From Numidum massiliense (GTDB lineage Bacteria > Bacillota > Bacilli > Thermoactinomycetales > Novibacillaceae), in contig NZ_CTDZ01000009.1 of NCBI RefSeq assembly GCF_001375555.1, forward strand, positions 2,721,758 through 2,785,757: a stretch of DNA of 64,000 bases. The letters are read 5' to 3'. A program made the translations under genes and the position numbers. The number at the start of each line of letters is the position of its first letter. Position 1 is the stretch's first letter. The notes under the pieces are model-generated. The model was not told the origin of the DNA. It saw nothing but the letters and a program-made list of their open reading frames with translations, and searched no databases. Positions 48,427 through 58,300 of this stretch are shown piece after piece.

Positions 48427-49863
48427 ATGTGGAAACCGGATCGCCATAGCAACCAACCACTTTATCAACAAATTGCTGAAGACATCGAACAACGAATTTC
48501 ATACGGCGAGTTTCCACCCGGCAGCCTACTGCCTTCCGAACGAAAATTAGCGAAACAACTAGGCGTCAATCGGAGCACCGTGATCCTTGCTTATGCGGAA
48601 CTTCGTGCACTTGGGATCATCGAAAGTCGGATGGGAAGCGGTACCAGGGTCAGCAAATTTAAATGGGGGGCGACACCGAAGCATACCCCTAACTGGCATC
48701 GCTATGTAGAGGGTGGACATTTCTTACCGAACTTACCCTTTTTGCGCCGGATCCGCGAAGCACTGCAAAAAGATCGTCGTTTGATTGATTTTGCGAGCGG
48801 TGAACTGTCAGCAGATCTCTCGCCGGTGAAGGAAATAAATCTCGTGATGAGCGAGAACCATTTAACACAATATTTGGGATATGACAACCCGCAAGGATTT
48901 GCTCCACTTCGCGAGGTGCTCGTCGCATATTTAAATCAATATCGCGGTATTCATACGACAGAATCATCCATTCTCATCACATCTGGCTCTCAGCAGTCGT
49001 TATATTTAATTACGCAATGTTTACTGACTCCAGGGGATGCGGTGGCAATCGAAGATCCTTCCTATTGCTATTCCTTGCCTATGTTTCAATCGGCCGGTCT
49101 TCGTTTGTTCCGCCTTCCTGTCGATCATAAAGGCATTCGGCCCGAAGATGTCCGTGCCCTGTACAAAAAACACCGGATCAAGATGGTGTTTATAAACCCG
49201 AATTATCAAAACCCTTCAGGTGCCCTTCTCGATTCAGAACGACGCATTGAATTGCTAAATGTTGCAAGCGAACTGGGACTCCCGATTGTTGAGGACGATC
49301 CCTTCAGCCTGACTGCCTACGATGGCAACCCGCCCTCACCGCTGAAAGCAATTGACCCAATTGGCTCGGTTCTCTATATTGGCTCCTTCTCCAAAATCGC
49401 GGCATCTGGCTTGCGCGTCGGCTGGATGGTCGCGCCGCATGCTGTCGTCGAACGGCTGGCCGATGCGAGGCAACAGATGGACTTCGGACTGAGCGTCGTG
49501 CCCCAACAGGTGGCTGCGCAATTTTTGCAGTCTCCATACTTCGATCCCCATTTGGATCGGTTGCGCACGCAGTTGTTTTATAAGCGAAATTTGTTAGTAG
49601 AAGCCCTGCAGAAAGAATTGTCCCATTTAGTCAGTTTTCAAATCCCTTCTGGAGGATTGCACATGTGGTGTAAAATAAATCCGACGATAAACGATCAGAG
49701 GCTTTTCGAAGAAGCGATCCGACAGGGAGTCATTTATGTGCCTGGTAGTGTCTACGGGTCTGATTCCGGTTATGTGCGCTTCACTTTCGCAAGGCCTAAA
49801 GCTGAGGAGATCGTTCCGGGTATTTCCAAATTCGCAGCATCCTTGCGGACTGTTCTCCGTTAA
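48427..49863 (+). CDS. MocR/GabR-type regulator (GntR HTH fused to aminotransferase domain)
   Basis: 478 residues from the ATG at 48427, which follows AAGGAGGTG. The GntR HTH is at residues 1-75 (QQIAEDIEQRISYGEFPPGS, LLPSERKLAKQLGVNRSTVI). After a linker, a fold-type I aminotransferase domain runs from about 110 (YDNPQGFAPLREVLVAYLNQ, FINPNYQNPSG, VEDDPFSLTAYDG) with the PLP lysine near residue 323 in YIGSFSKIAASGLRVGW. Such proteins use PLP or an amino compound as effector and often control vitamin B6 or amino-acid genes. The BenE-type permease gene follows 170 bases downstream on the same strand and may be its target. Confidence 0.93.
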   Translation: MWKPDRHSNQPLYQQIAEDIEQRISYGEFPPGSLLPSERKLAKQLGVNRSTVILAYAELRALGIIESRMGSGTRVSKFKWGATPKHTPNWHRYVEGGHFLPNLPFLRRIREALQKDRRLIDFASGELSADLSPVKEINLVMSENHLTQYLGYDNPQGFAPLREVLVAYLNQYRGIHTTESSILITSGSQQSLYLITQCLLTPGDAVAIEDPSYCYSLPMFQSAGLRLFRLPVDHKGIRPEDVRALYKKHRIKMVFINPNYQNPSGALLDSERRIELLNVASELGLPIVEDDPFSLTAYDGNPPSPLKAIDPIGSVLYIGSFSKIAASGLRVGWMVAPHAVVERLADARQQMDFGLSVVPQQVAAQFLQSPYFDPHLDRLRTQLFYKRNLLVEALQKELSHLVSFQIPSGGLHMWCKINPTINDQRLFEEAIRQGVIYVPGSVYGSDSGYVRFTFARPKAEEIVPGISKFAASLRTVLR

Positions 49864-50032
49864 TCCTCCGTTCACAGCGTTAAAGTGGATAGGAATAGTG
49901 GATAAGAACGGTGATTGTAAAAGTAAGTGGATGGGGTAAAAAGCGGAAGCAATGGATGGTTACCGATGGATGAGGTCCCCTTATAATAGTCGTAATGGAT
50001 AATTTTTAAACAAGGGGGCTTACAGTCGTCTA

Positions 50033-51217
50033 GTGAACAATCAAAGCGTGGCTACAGGAATATTATCTGCGTTACTCGCTTGCACAGGTGGCGCCATTTT
50101 AGTCATTCATACGGCCGATCTCGTAGGATTAAGCCGGCCAGAACTGATCTCATGGCTATTTATTGTTTATGTTATAGGTGGCTGCTTGAGCATTATTTTC
50201 ACAATAAAATATAAAATACCGATGGCGGGTGCGCATTCGATCACTGCAATCGCTTTTCTGAGTACGGCAGCCGCCGACTTTACTTTGCCGGAATTGGCCG
50301 GGAGTTTTATGATGGCAGGTGGCTTAATGGCTTTGCTCGGCTTCTCGGGCATATTTAAAAAAGTGTTGGCACACATCCCTAAACCGTTAATCGATGCGAT
50401 GTTGGCGGGTCTTATTCTTAATTTTGTCGTAGAAATCGTTCCCGCTTTTAAAGAGTCCCCCCTGATCGCTGGGTTAGCCATTCTAGGGTTTTTCGTTGTT
50501 CCTAAAATCTCTAAATCAATCCCCCCACTACTCGGTGTGCTTCTTTTCGGCGTTCTCGGCCTCCTCCTAGGATACGATTTCCCGAAGATTTCAGGCGAAC
50601 CGTTTAGCTGGCCACATCTTGTCACGCCATCTTTTACAGCACACGGTTTCTTTTCCATTTCTATTCCAGTCGCCGTATTGATTTTGAGTAACGACCTCGC
50701 GGTCGCACTAACGGCGTTGAAAAAAAACGGATTTGATCCACCGATCAATCAAGCGATTGCTTTTTCTGGTTTAGGGACAGCACTGGCCGGTCTATTCGGA
50801 GGACATTCTGCCAACATCGGAGGCATGATGACTGCCCTTTGTAGTAGCGAAGAAGCAGGTTCAAAGGACAGTCGCTATTGGGCAGCCCTCGTTTCAAGTG
50901 TCGTTGTGACTCTATTCGGCCTCTTTGTCTGGAAAGTCGTTGTGCTCATCGAAAGTCTACCTGCCTTTTTTATTACTTTGATAACCGGATTCTCCCTTAT
51001 AGGCGTGTTGTTAGGGAGTTTACAGTCCGCATTCACGGAGCCGACATACAAATATTCCACATTGTTTGCCTTCGTGATTGCCATCTCTAACGTATCCTTT
51101 ATCGGAATATCGTCTGCCGTGTGGTCACTGTTAGTTGGCGGGATTGCTGCCAAAGTACTCGGTGAAGGCGACATTGGTAAAGACAACCCAGCCAAGCGCC
51201 AAAATAAAGCCATCTAG
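50033..51217 (+). CDS. BenE-family membrane transporter
   Basis: A 394-residue protein of about 11-12 membrane segments with a GTG start; AAGGGGG lies somewhat far upstream. It resembles the benzoate/H+ symporter (BenE, PF03594) family: AGAHSITAIAFLSTAAADF, IPKPLIDAMLAGLILNFVVE, VAVLILSNDLAVALTALKKN, GGHSANIGGMMTALCSSEEA. The last is the conserved 'G....N....TAA.C' helix. It may carry an aromatic acid or purine-like compound; the substrate cannot be read from sequence. Its upstream neighbour is a MocR regulator. Confidence 0.88.
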   Translation: MNNQSVATGILSALLACTGGAILVIHTADLVGLSRPELISWLFIVYVIGGCLSIIFTIKYKIPMAGAHSITAIAFLSTAAADFTLPELAGSFMMAGGLMALLGFSGIFKKVLAHIPKPLIDAMLAGLILNFVVEIVPAFKESPLIAGLAILGFFVVPKISKSIPPLLGVLLFGVLGLLLGYDFPKISGEPFSWPHLVTPSFTAHGFFSISIPVAVLILSNDLAVALTALKKNGFDPPINQAIAFSGLGTALAGLFGGHSANIGGMMTALCSSEEAGSKDSRYWAALVSSVVVTLFGLFVWKVVVLIESLPAFFITLITGFSLIGVLLGSLQSAFTEPTYKYSTLFAFVIAISNVSFIGISSAVWSLLVGGIAAKVLGEGDIGKDNPAKRQNKAI

Positions 51218-51392
51218 GGAGAAAAATTTCTTCCAAAGACGGCGCTTTTGTACACAAAAAGGTATTAAACGGTCAAAGCTCGCTTGTTCTAAAACTGGAT
51301 GGGGAGTAAATCACAGTGAATGGGTGGTTACTTTTCGAAAGGAACGTTTTACAATATGTCACACGATGACCGTTGTAGATGGAGGGATTCTT

Positions 51393-51713
51393 GTGAAACT
51401 ACCACAATTTAGCGATACAAGTAAATCGTTTCGCCTCGTTCTCGGTATAGTAGCTTTTATTGTCGCCATCATGCTTGCAATCGGGTTTGGTATAGTCGCA
51501 GTTAAACTCATCATAAACGACGTGCCTTATTCAACGGCGATTCTCATCGTTTCACAAATAATTTTATGGTTATTTGTCTATAGAGGTGCAGATTGGCTTT
51601 ACAAATCAATTGTTTCATCTAAAGAGGAACAAGTGACTCAACAGGAACAATCGATTCAAAAGGAACGGACCACCTCCCCGACCTGCTCTGATAAAGCCGA
51701 CCGTACTTCGTAA
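51393..51713 (+). CDS. Small membrane protein with two helices, unknown function
   Basis: About 106 residues from a GTG at 51393, seven bases after GGAGGG. Longer frames upstream overlap the transporter and look non-coding. Two membrane segments (LVLGIVAFIVAIMLAIGFGI; STAILIVSQIILWLFVYRGA) are followed by a charged Gln/Glu/Lys tail. It ends convergent to the T7SS operon. I do not recognise it; a link to the secretion system is possible but unproved. Confidence 0.65.
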   Translation: MKLPQFSDTSKSFRLVLGIVAFIVAIMLAIGFGIVAVKLIINDVPYSTAILIVSQIILWLFVYRGADWLYKSIVSSKEEQVTQQEQSIQKERTTSPTCSDKADRTS

Positions 51714-51781
51714 GTAAGTGCCATTATATTCAGGAGATGACCGCGGAAATCCCGACCATACCCATTGCCCCATCGCAAGAG

Positions 51782-51826
51782 CTTCGGGCTGCCCGTAGGA
51801 GTTTGTACTACGCGGGCAACCCGAAG
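51782..51826. repeat. GC-rich stem-loop between convergent transcripts
   Basis: CTTCGGGCTGCCCG pairs with CGGGCAACCCGAAG, 13 of 14 positions, around a 17-base loop. It lies between the small membrane protein gene and essA, which converge. Neither strand shows a clear T-run after it, so it could act as a roadblock or processing site and not as a simple terminator. Confidence 0.6.
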
Positions 51827-51906
51827 AAAACTTAGTGGAAACTGAAGCGACATAGTGACCAGTCCTTCCACATGTGACAGTCCTTCCACATCCATTCCCA
51901 CGAACT

Positions 51907-52425
51907 TTATGACTGTTCTTTCCCTTTACGTAATCCCCTCGGAATAAGAAGCAAAAACAACAATAATGTTCCAATGGCAATGAGTACAATATATAAGATT
52001 GTTAAACTAGACGAAGCCGCTGCATTGTCTCGCTCGTCCTCTACCGTGTGAGATGGCCGTCTGTCATGGGTGGAAAACAGCTTTAATTCCGCAGCTTTAG
52101 CCGCAATCGTATTGTGTTCCTTCGTGTCCCTGAGAAACAATTGACCCGTCACTTGTTTGAAAACGTCGTTTTCCTTCCTTCGGAATGTCAACTTCTTTTG
52201 CTCCTCAGAAAAGTCGCCTTTCTGACGGTATAGCGACGGATCATGAAAGTAATCCGTATTCAACTCTACTTCCGCATCTTTATACTCGTTTGGTTCAACA
52301 TCTACGTCACTATCCCCGAAATCCGTCTCCGCTAATGTTACTTTACTAGGGACGAGGACTAGGAGGGTCATCATTAGGAGGGCCATCACCAGGACGACCC
52401 CTATAGCGATTCGCTTAGTACCCAT
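51907..52425 (-). CDS. essA: Type VII secretion protein EssA/YueC
   Basis: 172 residues. N-terminal signal/membrane segment (IAIGVVLVMALLMMTLLVLV), an acidic extracytoplasmic part (DSDVDVEPNEYKDAEVELNT, DYFHDPSLYRQKG) with the family's 'LFL.DTKE' pattern (QLFLRDTKEHN), and a C-terminal membrane helix (LTILYIVLIAIGTLLLFLLL) with a basic tail. EssA is a core membrane part of T7SSb, needed for secretion. It is the last gene of the operon, 26 bases after esaA. Confidence 0.92.
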   Translation of the reverse strand: MGTKRIAIGVVLVMALLMMTLLVLVPSKVTLAETDFGDSDVDVEPNEYKDAEVELNTDYFHDPSLYRQKGDFSEEQKKLTFRRKENDVFKQVTGQLFLRDTKEHNTIAAKAAELKLFSTHDRRPSHTVEDERDNAAASSSLTILYIVLIAIGTLLLFLLLIPRGLRKGKEQS

Positions 52426-52451
52426 AAGTTAATCACCCTTTAGATACGTAC

Positions 52452-55388
52452 TTACGCCCCTTCCTTCTTTTTATCCCTCTTTCTGTTATCCGCCCTTTGA
52501 CCCTCGCTTGCCGAGTCCGATGTCTTTGACGTCGTCTGGCTCAGTTTTACCCCCTCCTCCTCGCGGTCTTCTCCCGTTGGTTCCTCGCCCTCATCTTCAA
52601 CTTCAGCACGCCATCCGAATGCCCGTGCCACCCACGGAATACATGTCAGTACGATCGTAAAACTGAGTAAAACGACGACTGCCTCGACGAACAGAGGATC
52701 TGTCCCGTACTGAATCGCCAAATAAACCATTGTCACCGGATCGACAAAGTTGAAGTTCGGAATGGCATTGTCGAGTAACGGGGTAATGAATAACACAATG
52801 AGCCCGACACTCGCAAACCAACCGATCATTGTACTAAAGCGGAACGCGACGCGGACAAACGTCGAACTAGCCGTTAGTAAGAGAATCGTAAACACAGCCC
52901 ACATAATGGCACGCTCGTCGGGCATCTTGTAAATTTGTAACCCGAATAAACTAATCGTCAGTCCGACAACTATATTTAAAAGCGCGAACAGCGCTCCCCT
53001 CACAAGCAGAGGTGCCCTTTGATAATAGTGGCTGAAGTAACCGATCAACAAGCTACTGATTAACACGATGACCAAAATGACGAAGGGCGGCACCGTTTTC
53101 TTTTTCTCGGAGGGCACTTCCCCCTTAACTTGTAATGGGTTTGACAAATAGTCATACACGTGGCCGCGGTTTTGACCATCGACGATCGCATTACCCAAAA
53201 CGTTGTAGACGTCGCCCTGCACCATTTCTGTCGACTCAACGTTTTTCTCCCAATTCTCATTCAAGCGGTCTGCCTGTTTCTGTACGCCAGCTACATTTTT
53301 GTGCAATTCATTCGTGTAATTGATGATGCCCACTTGACGTTCTCCGAAAGATTGCACGAGCCGATTCATGCCGTCGAGCTGAAGCCTCATGCTTTTGTGC
53401 GCTGACAGGACGATCTCACCGTTTGACGGCCCTGTTTTTCCGCCTTCGGGTGTCGATTGCATGTCCGTTAAGATCGATTGTGCGTTTTCGTGAATCGTTT
53501 GCAGCTCCTCAATGGCCGCTTCCTGCTCATGCGCCACACGTTCGCCATACTCTTTGGCCAACGTTTCAATGTCACCGTTGTGTAACTGCATTTCCTCCCC
53601 GGTGTTCTCCAGGTCGGTTTGCAATTGTTGCCAGCCGTCTTGTTCGTCCTGATCGGTAGCAAGCAGACGTTGGAGGCGTTCGTTAAGCTTCTCATCGCCT
53701 AGAACAGCGTCTTTACTCGGATTGTGCGTTTGACCGATCCCTTTTACGGTAGCCATATATTGCGATAGGTAGAAATAGTAGTCAATCGCTTTCTCCAAAA
53801 AGGCACCCTCTATGTCCGTTTCAAAGGCTTCCTTTAATTTTTTCTTCCTTTCTTCGGACAGCACTTCCGAGTTTAAAAGCGATTGCTCTTGTTCCTTGAT
53901 TTTTTTAATGATTGGGGCTACAACGTCGTTAGCTAGCTTGTTGTATTTTTTATCCAACTCGTCGTACTCATCCTGCAACTTCTTGTGTTCTTTTTCTAAG
54001 TCCTCATACTTTTCCTTCCAACCGGCGTCCGCCTCGTCTTTTTCGCGAAGTTCTTTCGCAACCCCTTCAATTTCCCCCCTCAAACCGTCTAACTCTTCTA
54101 TGACCTCGACGACCTGCTCCGGCTTCTCGTCAGGGATCGATTCCAACGTCTCCTTTAATTTACCCATTGACTCGGCGACACTTTCCAATCTTTCCTGTAG
54201 ATCTTCCCTATCCCTTTCCTCTGGATCAGGTTCCTCCTCCTTATCGCCTTTGTCACTAGGTGGGGGCTCTTTGGAGGAACCTTCCACATCCTTTTCCCGT
54301 AATTCCTTCCTTAACGGAAGCATCGTTTCTTCCAATTTGTCTAGTGTAACCCGTTCGTATTGCTGTTTATAGCGATCGATCAATTCACTTTGCAATTCTT
54401 TTAATGCCTTTTCCTGCTGTTCAACTTTACTCGCACGCACTTTACTGAGATTTTCTATAGATTCGTTACTCTTCTCAATCATTTTTTGCATGCTACCCGC
54501 ACGTTCAACGACAGGATCGACGTATTTTGCAAGATGTTCGTTGAGCGGCCCTTGCCTTTCGGCAATACTCTTCATTCCTTGCTGAATCTGCAGCATACTT
54601 TTGTGTTGCGCCTCTTGCAAAAATTTCCTTTTTTCCTCTTGGAACTCCCTGTAGTCAGCAATCATTTGCACAAAACTCGTAAGTTGTTGTTCGATTTGTG
54701 TCGCATCACCATCACGCTTGCCGGAGTCTTTAGCCACTTGTTGCATATTCTCTTGCAGGTGTTTGAGCTGCTCCCTTTGTTGATCCACTCTCCCCGCTAA
54801 CTTTTCCGAATTTGGCCCGTAGAAGGCGTACATCGCCTCTTGGAAGGCGATCTCCTTCTCCAAAATATTGTCGAACTTCTGGCGTATATCGTCAATTTCT
54901 TGCGCCACATAGCTCCAGTAGAGGGAAGAAGTGATCGCATTCATTCGATGCGTCGCTTCTTCCAATTCCCTAAGCACCTTCTCTTTATTCACTGCGTTCA
55001 GCTGATTTTGCACATCGTATTGCAACGTCGCCCTAGTCGGCTGCTCATCGCCATACGTCAAAATATTTGCGGAAAAGTTGGACGGGATGTACATGACGGC
55101 ATCGTATTTCAATTTTTTTAGTCCGCTTTCCGCTGCGCTACGACTGAGGACCGTCCAGTTGTAATCGGAATCTCGATGCAAGCCCGCTGCGATGTTTTCA
55201 CCGAAGCGCACCGTTTCATCAACAATAACAACGCCTAAGTCTTCATTCACTACGGCAATCGTACGCGTCGCGTTTTCTTTCACGCGAAGCGGGTCGTGCC
55301 CAATGTAACTGAAAAATAGCGCAGGTACTGCTAAAATCAACACCACTGAAATAATTACTTTAAACGTATGCTTCCACTGCTTCTTCAT
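52452..55388 (-). CDS. esaA: Type VII secretion protein EsaA/YueB
   Basis: 978 residues with the YueB/EsaA layout. One N-terminal membrane helix (VIISVVLILAVPALFFSYIG) leads to an extracellular region of about 750 residues starting with the conserved IAVVNEDLGVVIVDETVRFG. It is largely coiled coil (EELDGLRGEIEGVAKELREK; EDLEKEHKKLQDEYDELDKK). About five C-terminal membrane helices follow (about 785-935), then a charged tail (EDEGEEPTGEDREEEG). It forms the outward-reaching part of the T7SSb machine; in Bacillus subtilis the orthologue is the SPP1 phage receptor. Its ATG overlaps the essC stop (ATGA), which shows coupling. Confidence 0.93.
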   Translation of the reverse strand: MKKQWKHTFKVIISVVLILAVPALFFSYIGHDPLRVKENATRTIAVVNEDLGVVIVDETVRFGENIAAGLHRDSDYNWTVLSRSAAESGLKKLKYDAVMYIPSNFSANILTYGDEQPTRATLQYDVQNQLNAVNKEKVLRELEEATHRMNAITSSLYWSYVAQEIDDIRQKFDNILEKEIAFQEAMYAFYGPNSEKLAGRVDQQREQLKHLQENMQQVAKDSGKRDGDATQIEQQLTSFVQMIADYREFQEEKRKFLQEAQHKSMLQIQQGMKSIAERQGPLNEHLAKYVDPVVERAGSMQKMIEKSNESIENLSKVRASKVEQQEKALKELQSELIDRYKQQYERVTLDKLEETMLPLRKELREKDVEGSSKEPPPSDKGDKEEEPDPEERDREDLQERLESVAESMGKLKETLESIPDEKPEQVVEVIEELDGLRGEIEGVAKELREKDEADAGWKEKYEDLEKEHKKLQDEYDELDKKYNKLANDVVAPIIKKIKEQEQSLLNSEVLSEERKKKLKEAFETDIEGAFLEKAIDYYFYLSQYMATVKGIGQTHNPSKDAVLGDEKLNERLQRLLATDQDEQDGWQQLQTDLENTGEEMQLHNGDIETLAKEYGERVAHEQEAAIEELQTIHENAQSILTDMQSTPEGGKTGPSNGEIVLSAHKSMRLQLDGMNRLVQSFGERQVGIINYTNELHKNVAGVQKQADRLNENWEKNVESTEMVQGDVYNVLGNAIVDGQNRGHVYDYLSNPLQVKGEVPSEKKKTVPPFVILVIVLISSLLIGYFSHYYQRAPLLVRGALFALLNIVVGLTISLFGLQIYKMPDERAIMWAVFTILLLTASSTFVRVAFRFSTMIGWFASVGLIVLFITPLLDNAIPNFNFVDPVTMVYLAIQYGTDPLFVEAVVVLLSFTIVLTCIPWVARAFGWRAEVEDEGEEPTGEDREEEGVKLSQTTSKTSDSASEGQRADNRKRDKKKEGA

Positions 55389-58300
55389 ACCGCAATCCTC
55401 CTTTCCACCGTATGGTGTGGAATTTGAATTTTTTTGTCTTTGCCATTGAGGACGTAATAACCGAATCCGGCATTAATGTCTGCCTCATTGCGACTGTACG
55501 GAAAGGTAAACATGCCTTGATCCGCTTTTCTCATTAAAAGAATCACTTGACGAATCTGTTTTACCTCACTGGTAAACCCGTCGTACCCCTTAGAGAAGTC
55601 GTTACTATTACCACAGGCGATCACATTGAATCCTAAGTGACTGTAATCATTCATAAACTCAGCGAGCCGATTTTGCACGGTACTATCGATCGTTTGTTGC
55701 AATCGTGCAAAACCGTCGACGACGAAAAGGAGCTGTGAAAATGAAAGTTGCTCGATTTCTCCTTGCTGGACCGCCTGCAAATACGTTTCCTCTCGTTCTT
55801 TCAATTCACTTTCTATGTCGTCTAACCATTGTGCGATGCTATCCTTCGTTTCCAAATAGTCGATGCCTTCGACTTTGGCATAGCTCGCTAGCCCGCGGTC
55901 GATCGAATCAAATAAACCGATGCTAAACGCTTGCTGCGACAACGCTTCGTCTAAGATGACCTTGATGAGATTCGTCTTCCCCTTTTGCGATTGACCCAAA
56001 ATTAGGCAGTGCTTATTTTTAACCAAATCCATGTGAACGGGCTCTACATATTCCTCGTCCAAACCAATCGGATAAATGCCTTGCTGTCGAACGACACGTG
56101 GGTCACTGTACAAGTCGCTCACCTCTAATGTCGCAGGCAACATGGGGATCGACTCCGGTTTCTTTGCATCGCGGTATGTCTCTCCGATCAATTGAATGTC
56201 GCGTTTCACACGGTCTAGAATCGCAAGATCATCCTCGCCATCAGCCGGAGAAAACACTTGCGCATAGAAGGAGTCCTCTTTTTTAATAATCGCCCGCCCA
56301 GGAATCGGCTCAAGCTCGTACGGCAGTTTTCCGCCAATCGAATAAACTTCGGACTTGTCCATTAAATAATGAACAATTTTCGTCTTTAAGTTATTCATGA
56401 GCGCCTGGCGAATCGCGTTCACGCGCGTCACCGTATACATCATATAAATGCCGAGGGATTGCCCGTCGCGCACAAATTGGGTGAATTGCGTCTCCATGTC
56501 CTCGTACTCTTCTTTGGCGAGGTCAAAGTTATCGACCGCAATAAAGATGATCGGAAGTTTCTCATCGCTCAACGCGTTGTACATTTTAATGTTACTCACT
56601 TCTTTTTGCTGAAACAATTGCTTCCGCCGGCTAATCTCCTCTTTCATAATCCGCATGAATTTATCCATCTTACGCGCCTCGTCCATACGGAAGTAATCGG
56701 CCGTATGCGGCAATTGCCGTAGCGGTAACAGCGCGCCGTTGCCGAAATCAAAAATGTAACAGTGAAACTGCTCCGGACTGTAAATGGACGCGAAGTTTAA
56801 TAGCAACGTCATAACCGTCATCGATTTTCCGTAACCCGAAGAGCCGAAGATGCCGATACTACCGTCTTCGATCATTTCGTAACCGTACGGGCGTTGACTT
56901 TGCTTCTCCGGTTCGTCAATCATGGCAAAATAAAACTCCCCGTCCTTTTGCGATACGTGGTCGTAACGCGATAGGCGTTCGGCAAGTGGCGGCAACCAAG
57001 GGCTTTTTAGCTTACGGATGTTCAACTGCTGCTGCGTCTCCTCAACGTGATCGACGATTACTTCAATTTCCGATTTGACGGCTTTCTTCTTTTGCTCTTG
57101 CGAAGACGATACTTCAGACAGCGGAATGAGACCGAGGTCGGTCACGATCGCCACTTCATCCTCTGTACTCGATGCGTCTTCCATGTACGGTGCCCCGCTC
57201 CAAGCCGATTGGAACAGTTCGTACACTTCGTTGTTCCCCACCTGTAAATAGCCGCGACCGGTCACTGTAATCGAGGCAGCGTCGGCGTTTTTCAACACTT
57301 CTTTACTGTCGGCGGCGTCTTGTACTTTTAAGGCTACGCGAAAGCGGGCGTTACTCCAGATCTGGCTGTCAATGACACCCCCCGGTTTCTGCGTAGCCAA
57401 AATGAGGTGCACCCCTAGGCTACGACCAATGCGGGCGGCACTGACGAGTTCCTTAATAAAATCCGGTTCTTCACTTTTAAGCTCGGCAAATTCGTCAGAG
57501 ATTAAGAATAGATGCGGCATCGGCTCTTCGGCCACACCTTGCTTGTACAAATCGGTGTAATCGTTAATATGGTTCACTTCATACCGGTCAAACAGCCGTT
57601 GCCGCATTTTTAACTCACTCTTAATCGACGCCAGCGCACGGGCGCTGAAGTTTTTACTGTTTTCGATGTTCGTTATGACACCGAGTAGGTGAGGAATATT
57701 TTTAAACGGCTGTGCCATCCCCCCGCCTTTGTAGTCGATGAGCAAAAACGCCACTTCGTGCGGATGATAACGAACGACTAGCGATAAAATGTATGTCTGT
57801 AAAAACTCACTTTTCCCCGACCCCGTCGTACCAGCCAATAAGCCGTGTGGACCGTGCGCCTTTTCGTGTAAGTTCAACTCGACGAGGTCGTCTTTTCCCT
57901 TCAAGCCAATCGGCGTGGCAAGCGACTTCGACGTATCCGTTGAGAGCCAGTTTTGGGCAATATTTAAATCATTGACGTCCTCTGCCTTAAACAGTTCTAA
58001 GAAGGACACCTTCGTCGGAATAGAGTTCGTCATCCCAACTTGGTGATCGAGCGTACGCAGTGTACGGGCGAACCATTCGTTTCCAGCGTACTGGTGGTCG
58101 TCCAATTGAAACGGAATTTGTACCGCTTTCCCTTCTTGAATCAGGATGTCGCCTTCTTGCTCGTTAATGTAGCGCACGAGCGTCTGGATCTGTTCAGATA
58201 AACTTTCCTTCGCTTCGGCGGCAAAAATAACCGATATTCCTAAGCGAGGGTCCCCACCTTCTAAATATTCCATAATGACGTGCTCGCTAATGAGCTGGTG

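Noticed and set aside
51135-51392. Longer form of the small membrane protein starting inside the transporter gene
   Set aside because: The added residues look non-coding, overlap the transporter, and the GTG at 51393 has a good GGAGGG site.
51782-51826. Bidirectional intrinsic terminator
   Set aside because: The stem is strong but neither strand has a T-run after it, so it is listed only as a stem-loop.
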